In this document: in pieces, positions 1-5,534 of the stretch | How the letters are laid out: every line of letters begins with the position of its first letter | Position numbering within the stretch: position 1 is the first letter of the stretch | Assembly (NCBI GenBank): GCA_050693875.1 | Contig: JBOGWP010000197.1 | Coordinates: 1-9,360, forward strand | Length of the DNA: 9,360 nucleotides | Source: JBOGWP01 sp050693875 | GTDB lineage: Bacteria; Actinomycetota; CADDZG01; JAHWKV01; JBOGWP01 | Direction: 5' to 3' | Notes under the pieces: model-generated | What the model saw: the letters and a program-made list of their open reading frames with translations, nothing else | Told to the model about the DNA's origin: nothing | Database searches by the model: none | Translations under genes and position numbers: made by a program

Positions 1-78
1 TGGTCGGGAAGGGGGGATTTGAACCCCCGGCCTCCACGTCCCGAACGTGGCGCGCTAACCAAGCTGCGCTACTTCCCG
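1..78 (-). tRNA. tRNA-Pro (anticodon CGG)
   Basis: Read on the minus strand, the sequence folds as a complete cloverleaf. The acceptor stem CGGGAAG pairs with CTTCCCG, followed by A73 and an encoded CCA at positions 3-1. The D-arm contains AGCGCAGCTTGGTTAGCGC. The anticodon stem CCACG/CGTGG encloses the loop TTCGGGA, giving anticodon CGG (proline, codon CCG). The T-arm contains GGTTCAAATCC. A first base of C is typical of bacterial tRNA-Pro. A weak -10-like TAGTAT (minus strand, plus positions 87-92) lies about 8 nt upstream, with no convincing -35. The 3' end of the tRNA coincides with the window edge, so what follows it cannot be seen. Confidence 0.97.
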
Positions 79-136
79 GCCCCCCGATACTACCTGTGGT
101 CCACATATGATGCCGCGTTCCCGCTGCTGAACCCTA

Positions 137-1981
137 TCAGCGGCACTGCGACAGGCCGGCCCCGGTGGTTGTCCCCGAGGCGTCGCGCACCGTCTCGACC
201 ACGATGCAGTTCAGCATGTTGGCGAGGGCGCCGTCGGCTCCGGCGTCCGCCTCGTTGCCGAAGGCGGCGTAGACGACCACCCTGCCGCCCGCGAACACCA
301 TCCGCCCCGCCTCGGAGCGCTCGTCGTACGACCCGATCTGCGGGCGGTGCGCGTAGTCGCCCGGGTTGGCGGTGAAGCTATTGTTCCCCCCCTTGAGGAA
401 GAGGGTCATCACATTGCGCCAGCTGGTCCCGATGCCGGCGTCGAGGATGGCGTCGTGGTCGCCCCCATTGAGCGCGAGGATCGTCCAGAAGCGGCTGGAG
501 GAACCCGCCGAGAGCAGGCCGGCGTTCTCGTGGACCCGGCGGAGGAAGGTGGTGAACTCGCGCGGGGTGGTGACGTTGTCCCAGCCCGCCTGCAGGTCGC
601 CGACCGGGCCGCTCTGGCCATGTGCGCTGGGGGCGTTCGTCCCGATCATGTAGCGGTTCAACCGGGTCCGAGTCAGGCCAAGGCCGGCCAGCTCGTCGTT
701 GACCCGGTCTCGCCCCACGTAGTCGACCAGGCGGTTGGTGGCCCAGTTGTTCGAGAAATCGATCATCGCGCGGGCCAGGGTGTCGAGCGGATAGCTCTGG
801 TTGGGGTTGAGCGCGCCGTTCTGGTTGTTCCCGTATTGCGAGCCGACGTTGAGCCGGGCGGTGTCGAGATCGATCTCCTCGGCATCGGCTTTGCGCAGGA
901 GGGCGTACAGGATGGCGCTCTTGATGGTCGAGGAGGTGGCGAAGGTCTGGTCGGCGTGCTGGAGGATCTCCGCCCCCGAGGACAGGTCGATAACAGCCGC
1001 CCCCGCCCGTCCCGGGGCGCAGTCGACCTCCTCGCGCACCCGCTCGTCGAGCCCCGAGGAGGCGCCGATCGAGATCGGTCCGGCGTAGGTCCAGATGCCG
1101 CCGAACCGGGGCCCGCCCGGGGCGTCGGTGGCGTAGGCATTGGTCAGCCGGTAGCCGGCGCACCAGTTGTTGTTGACGAATCGCTGGAACAGGTACCAAT
1201 GGCGGTCGGAGCGGACCGTCTGCCTCGGGCCGGCCTGCTTCCACCAGATGCCGTGGAACCAGGTCTTGCCGTCCTCGACGGTGGCATCCAGGTGCACCAG
1301 CCGGTAGGAGGACTTGTACTCCTCGAGCCGCCTCTGGTACTCGTCCCGGCTCATCTTGTTGTGCATCTTCCAGGTGCACTGCCCGCTCGCCCACAGCGAG
1401 ACGAACCGGAGATCACCGGAGCCGTTGCGATACCCCTCGACCCGGACGGGCACCAACCCCTTGGAGGCGTACCCGTCGACGAGGTCCTGCATGCTCTGGC
1501 GGTCGACGTCGCGATGGACCCGCCAACCCGAGCCCGAGGGGTTGCGCTCCCAGACCACCGCGAAGCGAACGCCCTTCGCCGTGTTGTATCCGCTCACGTC
1601 GGTCATCCGGTGGGTGGCGCGATAGGAGACGAACTCCTGGTGGAACTCGGCGGCGGTGAGGCCGAAGCGCGCTCGCCACGACGGGCCGGCCGCCTTCACC
1701 CAGCGGGTGGCAAACCGCACCGCGTCGCCGTCGCGGTATCCGGCGATCCGAACCGGCCGGTAGCCCTTGCCCGCGAGCCCGGTCTGGGGATCGAAGAAGT
1801 CCTTCTGGAGCCGGTCGCCGCTGACCCCGTAACGGAACAGCGAGGGACCCGAGAGGCTGGCGGTCTCGATCGGGGCACATGCGGCCCCCTGGGCTTCGGC
1901 CGGAGAAGCTGCGAACGCTGCCGGGCCGGCGACGATGGCGGCCCCGGCCACTGCGACTGCTGCGAAGCGGCGGATCTTCAT
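137..1981 (-). CDS. Exported BTRD-repeat protein with C-terminal class-A-beta-lactamase-like serine hydrolase domain
   Basis: 614 residues. ATG at 1981 follows AAGGGAG with 6 nt spacing and opens a signal peptide (KIRR, hydrophobic stretch, AxA sites at about 24 and 30). The open frame runs further upstream but has no signal peptide there and overlaps the divergent promoter region. Residues about 45-301 form five degenerate repeats of about 46-55 residues, each ending in an aromatic/W strand (RFATRW, RFAVVW, RFVSLW, FHGIWW, RFGGIW). These resemble the bacterial tandem repeat domain (BTRD1) of polyglycine-hydrolase-like proteins. Residues about 320-610 are a penicillin-binding/beta-lactamase fold: nucleophile S351 and K354 (STIK, the SxxK motif), SNN at 410-412 (SxN) and KGG at 530-532 (KTG box). 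The ExxLN glutamate of true beta-lactamases is not evident (nearest is RxxLN, 438-442), so a peptidase or esterase role is more likely than antibiotic hydrolysis. Six cysteines could form disulfides outside the cell. The substrate is unknown. A sigma-gene-like promoter element lies upstream. Confidence 0.9.
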   Translation of the reverse strand: MKIRRFAAVAVAGAAIVAGPAAFAASPAEAQGAACAPIETASLSGPSLFRYGVSGDRLQKDFFDPQTGLAGKGYRPVRIAGYRDGDAVRFATRWVKAAGPSWRARFGLTAAEFHQEFVSYRATHRMTDVSGYNTAKGVRFAVVWERNPSGSGWRVHRDVDRQSMQDLVDGYASKGLVPVRVEGYRNGSGDLRFVSLWASGQCTWKMHNKMSRDEYQRRLEEYKSSYRLVHLDATVEDGKTWFHGIWWKQAGPRQTVRSDRHWYLFQRFVNNNWCAGYRLTNAYATDAPGGPRFGGIWTYAGPISIGASSGLDERVREEVDCAPGRAGAAVIDLSSGAEILQHADQTFATSSTIKSAILYALLRKADAEEIDLDTARLNVGSQYGNNQNGALNPNQSYPLDTLARAMIDFSNNWATNRLVDYVGRDRVNDELAGLGLTRTRLNRYMIGTNAPSAHGQSGPVGDLQAGWDNVTTPREFTTFLRRVHENAGLLSAGSSSRFWTILALNGGDHDAILDAGIGTSWRNVMTLFLKGGNNSFTANPGDYAHRPQIGSYDERSEAGRMVFAGGRVVVYAAFGNEADAGADGALANMLNCIVVETVRDASGTTTGAGLSQCR

Positions 1982-2010
1982 CTCCCTCTCCCTTCGTCGT
2001 GGTCGACGGG

Positions 2011-2041
2011 GATGGGAGAAGGAGCCGGAGCGAACCTTGCA
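2011..2041 (-). promoter_or_regulatory. Putative ECF-type promoter of the serine hydrolase gene
   Basis: On the minus strand TGCAAGG (plus 2035-2041), a 17-nt spacer and TCCCATC (plus 2011-2017) lie 29 nt before the ATG at 1981. An A-tract, CGAAAAAA, immediately precedes the first block. The 18-mer GCTCGAAAAAATGCAAGG matches the region upstream of the gene at 3948-4511 at 15 of 18 positions, and the two-block arrangement recurs upstream of the sigma gene with identical spacing. Its role as a promoter recognised by the neighbouring sigma factor is inferred from this recurrence. Confidence 0.6.
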
Positions 2042-2068
2042 TTTTTTCGAGCGGACCGGCGGGGTTTC

Positions 2069-2099
2069 TGCAAGATCGCCCCCCGGCGAGCGTCCCAAC
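2069..2099 (+). promoter_or_regulatory. Putative autoregulatory promoter of the ECF sigma gene
   Basis: TGCAAGA (2069-2075), a 17-nt spacer and TCCCAAC (2093-2099) lie on the plus strand, 71 nt before the sigma-factor ATG. Block sequence and spacing match the divergent promoter at 2011-2041. It lacks the A-tract found before the other two copies. ECF sigma genes commonly drive their own transcription, which fits. The transcription start would fall near 2106. Confidence 0.55.
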
Positions 2100-2170
2100 G
2101 GCATGGACACGGCATCGCGGGTCGGGCGTGGCAGGGCAGTCCCTCGCCGGACGTAGGATCGAATGGGGAG

Positions 2171-3814
2171 ATGGACGACCGTGGCTCGATCTCGTCGACG
2201 GGGGGATCGTTGCCGGATGCGGGACCGCCCGACGAGGCGCTCGTCGCCGCAGCCCTGGCCGGGGACCGCGACGCGGTCGCGGCGATCTACGATCGGTACG
2301 CCGACCGCCTCCACGACTTCTGCTACTCGGTCCTGCGCGATCGCGACGAGGCCGCCGACGCGGTGCACGACACCTTTCTTCATGCCATCCCACGGCTCGG
2401 CCAGCTGCGCGACCCGGCTCGGCTCCGCCCCTGGCTCTACGCCATCGCTCGCAACCAGGCGCTGTCGGTCGTTCGCGCCAGAAAGCGCTTCGAGCCGGTC
2501 GAGGAGGTGCCGGAGGTGAGCGCCGGCGGCTCCGGGAGCGACCCGGAGACGTCGGCGGAGCACGCCGAGCTGCGGCGGTTGGTATGGGACGCCGCCGCCG
2601 GGCTTGCGCCGCGGGACCGGATGGTGCTCGACCTCCACCTCCGGCAGGGGCTCGAGGGCGAAGAGCTTGCCGAGGCGGCTGGGATGAGCACGCCGCAGGC
2701 CTACGTGGCCCTGTCACGCCTGCGGGATCAGGTCGAGCGGGCGCTGGGAGCCTTTCTCATCGCCCGGCTGGGCCGGCACGACTGCCCCGATCTGGAGGGG
2801 ATCCTGGCCGGATGGGACGGCGCCTTCTCGCCGCTGGTCCGCAAGCGCGTGGCTCGCCACGTCGACGGGTGCGAGATCTGCGGCCCCCGCCGCCGGCGCC
2901 TGGTGAGCCCGCTCGGGCTCCTCAGCGCGATCCCGCTGGTGCCGGCCCCCGCCGCCCTGCGGGAGCGGGTGCTCGAGAGCCTCCGCCTGACCGGCGCCGT
3001 CTCCGTCCCGGTGCCCAGTGGCGATGTGACGCCCGACGCGCCCACCCCCACCGCCTCGGGGCCGCCGGCCGGCGCGCACGGGGCGGCCCCCGCCGGCCTT
3101 CCTCCGGCAGGGACGGACCCGGGCTCCGCGACCCAGCGGCGAACCCGGGCGGCATTGCTCATTGGGATCGCCGCGGTCCTCGCGCTGCTCGCCGGCAGCC
3201 TATGGGCGTGGCAGCAGGCCCCGAACGAGGACCCGACCAATGCGTCGCCGGCGGGCGGATCCTCTCCGCCCGGCGTACCCGTGCCGGCCGGCGCCGCATC
3301 CGAGCTGCCGCTCGAACCACCGGACCCGGGCTCACCCGCTCCCGCCCGGGGGGCGACCGGCCCCGGGGCCGGGGCCTCCCTGGCGCCCGCCCCCTCTCCG
3401 CAGTCGATCACCTCGCCCTCGGCAGCTCCGGATCTCGCCGGGCCGGCCATCTCCGGGGTCGCCGCGACCCCCCTGCGGATCTGGGAGTCCGACCGGAGAG
3501 GGACCTGCGCTGGTGCCCCGGGCCAGGCGACCACCCTCGTCGTGGAGGCATCGATCGACGATCCGGCCGGGGTGGCGTCCGCGGAGGTCCGCTGGTCGGT
3601 GGGGGCAACCACCGGGAGCGTGCCGCTCGTCCGCACCCGTTCCGGCTCGTGGGAGGCGACGGTCGGGCCGTTCGGGACCGGAACCGTTCCGACCGGGCAG
3701 GGACTGGCGACGATGACCCTCGAGGTGCGAGCAACCGACCGAGCTGGGAACGCCGCCCGGGCGGCCGGGCCCGAGGCCCGGGTCGTCGACTGCCCGAGCA
3801 GCGCCGCACCCTGA
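2171..3814 (+). CDS. Membrane-tethered ECF sigma factor with fused zinc anti-sigma-like motif and outer Ig-like domain
   Basis: 547 residues. Sigma-70 region 2 is at about 35-103 (DAVHDTFL, PWLYAIARNQ) and region 4 with its helix-turn-helix at about 135-190 (LEGEELAEAAGMSTPQAYVALSRLR). Next comes a short zinc-finger anti-sigma-like segment at about 203-240, with H203 or C205 and H230-x3-C234-x2-C237. A Pro/Ala-rich linker, basic QRRTR and one transmembrane helix (about 326-348) follow. A low-complexity Pro/Gly/Ser stretch leads to an Ig/fibronectin-like beta domain (about 425-541) with C446 and C541 as a possible disulfide. Predicted topology is sigma inside, C-terminus outside. Typical ECF factors are about 170-220 residues with a separate anti-sigma gene; here sigma, inhibitor and sensor appear to be one chain. 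The start is the weakest part: GGGGAG abuts the ATG at 2171 and AGGA lies 12 nt upstream, but no better in-frame start was found. It is flanked by likely targets on both sides. Confidence 0.9.
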   Translation: MDDRGSISSTGGSLPDAGPPDEALVAAALAGDRDAVAAIYDRYADRLHDFCYSVLRDRDEAADAVHDTFLHAIPRLGQLRDPARLRPWLYAIARNQALSVVRARKRFEPVEEVPEVSAGGSGSDPETSAEHAELRRLVWDAAAGLAPRDRMVLDLHLRQGLEGEELAEAAGMSTPQAYVALSRLRDQVERALGAFLIARLGRHDCPDLEGILAGWDGAFSPLVRKRVARHVDGCEICGPRRRRLVSPLGLLSAIPLVPAPAALRERVLESLRLTGAVSVPVPSGDVTPDAPTPTASGPPAGAHGAAPAGLPPAGTDPGSATQRRTRAALLIGIAAVLALLAGSLWAWQQAPNEDPTNASPAGGSSPPGVPVPAGAASELPLEPPDPGSPAPARGATGPGAGASLAPAPSPQSITSPSAAPDLAGPAISGVAATPLRIWESDRRGTCAGAPGQATTLVVEASIDDPAGVASAEVRWSVGATTGSVPLVRTRSGSWEATVGPFGTGTVPTGQGLATMTLEVRATDRAGNAARAAGPEARVVDCPSSAAP

Positions 3815-3905
3815 CGGCCGCGACCCGCGGAGACAGCGGAAGCTCCCGAGGCTCCGACGGCCGCTGCGACAAGCCGGATTCGATCGGGTCCCAGCCGGTC
3901 GCGGA

Positions 3906-3931
3906 GAGGGGGCCGCGGTTGCGACCCCCTC
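3906..3931. terminator. Hairpin between convergent genes, possible bidirectional terminator
   Basis: GAGGGGG (3906-3912) pairs with CCCCCTC (3925-3931). After one C/A mismatch, CGC (3914-3916) pairs with GCG (3921-3923) around a GGTT loop. It sits in the 133-nt gap between the convergent sigma gene (stop at 3814) and the small membrane protein gene (stop at 3948). No T-run follows on either strand, so it is not a classical intrinsic terminator, though T-less hairpins are common at gene ends in high-GC bacteria. Confidence 0.45.
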
Positions 3932-3947
3932 CCGTCCGGCGGTCCGT

Positions 3948-4511
3948 CTACGACCCCGACCGATGCCGCATCCGCCGCCTTCTCGAAGCGACAATCGCCG
4001 CCGACACGAGCGCTGCGAGGGCTCCCACAGTGGCGGCTGCCAGCGTTCCGACGGGCCGTGCCGCCGGGCTCCCAGGCTGACCCTGGGTGGTCTGGGCCTC
4101 CGTCGCCTCGCCCGTGCTCGGGTCGCCCTGGGCCGAGCCTTGCAGCTCGAAGCTCCCCTCGGCCGCGATCTCGTCCGTCGCATCTCCCTCGCCATCGACC
4201 GGCTGGTCCTGGTCGCCCTCGTCGCCGGGAACGGCGTCCGGGTCGACCGGATCGGGATTCGGTGCGCACGCCTTCACGAGGCAGGGGAGGATGACCCCTT
4301 CCTTGATGTCGGGGGTGTGGTCGCACGGGCTGAAGGTGCAGGGGTGCAGCTGGAGCGGGGGCTTCTGGTCGGGCTCGGGTGGCGGCACCGGCGTGGTGGG
4401 CGGCTTCTCGACCTGAATGGCCGGGCCGGCAGCCACGGGGCCACCCGCCGCGACCAGCGTGCCCAGCGAGAGGGCTGCACCTGCAAGGACGGACACGAAG
4501 CGCTTGGACAT
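3948..4511 (-). CDS. Small exported membrane-anchored protein with two CX4C pairs
   Basis: 187 residues, family not recognised. ATG at 4511 is preceded by AAAGGAG with good spacing. Residues 1-28 form a signal peptide (SKR, then a hydrophobic stretch ending VAAG). A Pro-rich segment (about 35-56) leads to C58-x4-C63 and C77-x4-C82, then a strongly acidic stretch (about 88-115) rich in D, E, G and P. A Q/G/T-rich linker follows, then a C-terminal hydrophobic helix (about 155-176) capped by RRRRMRHR. This implies export, membrane anchoring at the C-terminus and an extracytoplasmic cysteine-containing domain. The end resembles a sorting signal in outline (hydrophobic helix plus arginines), but no LPxTG is present. 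The cysteines could form disulfides or bind metal, and the acidic stretch could bind cations; both are guesses. Its upstream element matches that of the serine hydrolase, suggesting control by the adjacent sigma factor. Confidence 0.8.
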   Translation of the reverse strand: MSKRFVSVLAGAALSLGTLVAAGGPVAAGPAIQVEKPPTTPVPPPEPDQKPPLQLHPCTFSPCDHTPDIKEGVILPCLVKACAPNPDPVDPDAVPGDEGDQDQPVDGEGDATDEIAAEGSFELQGSAQGDPSTGEATEAQTTQGQPGSPAARPVGTLAAATVGALAALVSAAIVASRRRRMRHRSGS

Positions 4512-4559
4512 GGCCTTCTCCTTTCGCCGTGCGGCGGACCCGCTGTCCGCTTGCCGGAA

Positions 4560-4602
4560 GTTAGGAGTCGGGGGCCAGCCATCCCCTTGCAGTTTTTCGT
4601 CC
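4560..4602 (-). promoter_or_regulatory. Putative ECF-type promoter of the small membrane protein gene
   Basis: On the minus strand an A-tract CGAAAAA (plus 4593-4599) is followed by TGCAAGG (plus 4585-4591), an 18-nt spacer and TCCTAAC (plus 4560-4566), 48 nt before the ATG at 4511. With 17-nt spacing the second block would read CTCCTAA. It shares 15 of 18 bases over A-tract plus first block with the serine-hydrolase promoter about 2.5 kb away. Function is inferred from that match and from the common position and orientation. Confidence 0.6.
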
Positions 4603-4669
4603 GAAACCCTGCCGGCGAACGGGGGTCGAAGGGATCGAGGCGCGCACGCAGTCGGGCGGGGGGAGCTGA

Positions 4670-4691
4670 GCCGGCCGCGAGCGCGCCCGGC
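4670..4691 (-). terminator. Hairpin just after the CAP-protein gene, possible terminator
   Basis: GCCGG (4670-4674) pairs with CCGGC (4687-4691). After one mismatch, CGC (4676-4678) pairs with GCG (4683-4685) around a 4-nt loop. It begins 2 nt beyond the stop codon of the gene at 4694-5431 and lies before the next promoter downstream. There is no T-run. In DNA this GC-rich such a stem can arise by chance, so support is modest. Confidence 0.3.
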
Positions 4692-4693
4692 GA

Positions 4694-5431
4694 CTACCTG
4701 GCCGTGGGGGCCTCGAGCTGCTCCCAGCGGATCATGCGCTCGTACATCAGGCGGTCGAGGCGCTGGGTTGGCGGCGGCGGGGGAGGTGGAGGAGGTTCCG
4801 GAGGAGCGGGCTCGGCGGCTGCCGCCGGAGCCTCCATGGGGCTCGGCGCAGGGCGGGGCGCGGCCGCCCTGGCTCGCTCCGGCGCGATCGCTGTCGCGGG
4901 TGTGGCCGGACTTTGCGGCTGAGCCGCCGCTGCGGGGGGCGCCGCGGGGGCCGGCGGCGCCGAAGGGGTAGGCGCCGTGGTGGCGGTCCCCGTCTTGGCG
5001 AGGAAGTCTTCCACCACCATCACTCCGTCGCCGTACGGAGCCAGGCCGATCCCCACGTGGGTGAACGTTGACTTCAGCAAGATCGCCCGGTGAACGGCGT
5101 CCGCGAGGAAGGCCTGGTGCACGTCGTCAACCGTGGGGCCGCGGCCCACGTTCTGGCCGGCTCCGGCCGCATCTCCGATCACCGTGGACAGCGAGGTGTG
5201 GTAGATGCCGCCGGCCGCGGCCATCTCGGTGGCGTGGGTCTGGGCGATCGAGGTCGCCGCCGCGTCGACCGCGACCGCACCGAGTCCCGCCTCGCTGCGA
5301 GCTTGGTTGATCAGCGTCAGCAGGCGCTGGGCGTCGGCCGAGAGACCGGAGGCGGAGAGGGGAGCCCCGAGCAGCGTGGCAACGATCGCCACGACCAAGA
5401 GCGCGGGCCCCCCCGGCAGGTGTCGCCGCAC
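4694..5431 (-). CDS. Secreted CAP/SCP-domain (YkwD-like) protein with Pro/Ala-rich tail
   Basis: 245 residues. The start is GTG at 5431: RRH plus a hydrophobic core (about 9-28) forms the signal peptide. No Shine-Dalgarno is visible (a run of C precedes GTG), so translation may be leaderless or poorly initiated. Residues about 33-145 are a CAP (cysteine-rich secretory/antigen 5/PR-1) domain: LLTLINQARSEAGL, H66 and E69 in THATEM, H78, GQNVG (92-96), H114 in ADAVHRAILL, THVGIGLA and the closing MVVEDFL strand. These cover the family's usual His/Glu cleft residues. It lacks cysteines, as do most bacterial CAP proteins. Residues about 150-222 are Ala/Pro-rich, ending in nine consecutive prolines, possibly a wall-spanning linker. 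A short helix-like end (about 223-241) with basic and aromatic residues follows. Bacterial CAP proteins are secreted or envelope-associated with poorly known biochemistry. It lacks the TGCAAG element of its neighbours. Confidence 0.9.
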   Translation of the reverse strand: MRRHLPGGPALLVVAIVATLLGAPLSASGLSADAQRLLTLINQARSEAGLGAVAVDAAATSIAQTHATEMAAAGGIYHTSLSTVIGDAAGAGQNVGRGPTVDDVHQAFLADAVHRAILLKSTFTHVGIGLAPYGDGVMVVEDFLAKTGTATTAPTPSAPPAPAAPPAAAAQPQSPATPATAIAPERARAAAPRPAPSPMEAPAAAAEPAPPEPPPPPPPPPTQRLDRLMYERMIRWEQLEAPTAR

Positions 5432-5447
5432 GGGGGGGATCTAATGA

Positions 5448-5471
5448 GATTTGCGTACGCGAATGCAAATC
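5448..5471. promoter_or_regulatory. Inverted repeat upstream of the CAP gene, candidate operator
   Basis: GATTTGC (5448-5454) and GCAAATC (5465-5471) form perfect 7-bp arms, extending to 9 bp with one mismatch. The spacer contains the palindrome GCGTACGC shared with the left arm. It lies 17-40 bp upstream of the GTG at 5431 in an AT-richer patch, where it would overlap any promoter (minus-strand TTGCAT, 18 nt, TTAGAT, then 7 nt to GTG). This is typical placement for a repressor site. The binding factor is unknown. Confidence 0.4.
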
Positions 5472-5495
5472 GACTGAATCGGGCAGGCCGCCGTG

Positions 5496-5517
5496 ATTTC
5501 CGCGTTCTGCCGGAAAT
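5496..5517. repeat. 7-bp inverted repeat between asd and the CAP gene
   Basis: ATTTCCG (5496-5502) and CGGAAAT (5511-5517) form a perfect stem with an 8-nt loop, 18 nt past the asd stop codon. It could end asd transcription (minus strand, no T-run) or be a second binding site for CAP-gene control. The sequence does not decide between these. Confidence 0.35.
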
Positions 5518-5534
5518 ACTTGACTTGAGCTTGC

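Noticed and set aside
95..105. TGTGGTCCACA palindrome between the tRNA and the serine hydrolase gene
   Set aside because: Short, with a 1-nt centre, and not repeated elsewhere in the window. It could be an operator, but nothing supports it.
137..1096. Beta-lactamase resistance gene
   Set aside because: The SxxK, SxN and KGG motifs fit the fold, but the glutamate needed for penicillin hydrolysis is not evident and the BTRD repeats point to another substrate.
347..2170. Long plus-strand open frame continuing upstream of the sigma gene
   Set aside because: It runs antisense through the serine hydrolase with low-complexity Val/Gly/Pro-rich translation and no domain. Long stop-free shadows are expected in GC-rich DNA.
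1982..2638. Upstream extension of the serine hydrolase reading frame (219 more codons on the minus strand)
   Set aside because: It is antisense to the sigma region 2 coding sequence, would bury the signal peptide and has no recognisable domain. A good ribosome site and signal peptide mark 1981 as the start.
2728..4326. Minus-strand 532-codon frame antisense to the sigma gene
   Set aside because: Arg/Gly/Ser/Pro-rich shadow with no domain or ribosome site, conflicting with the clear sigma-factor protein and with the gene at 3948-4511.
4770..4795. G-rich tract on the plus strand as a possible quadruplex or simple repeat element
   Set aside because: It is fully explained by the polyproline codons of the CAP protein on the other strand.
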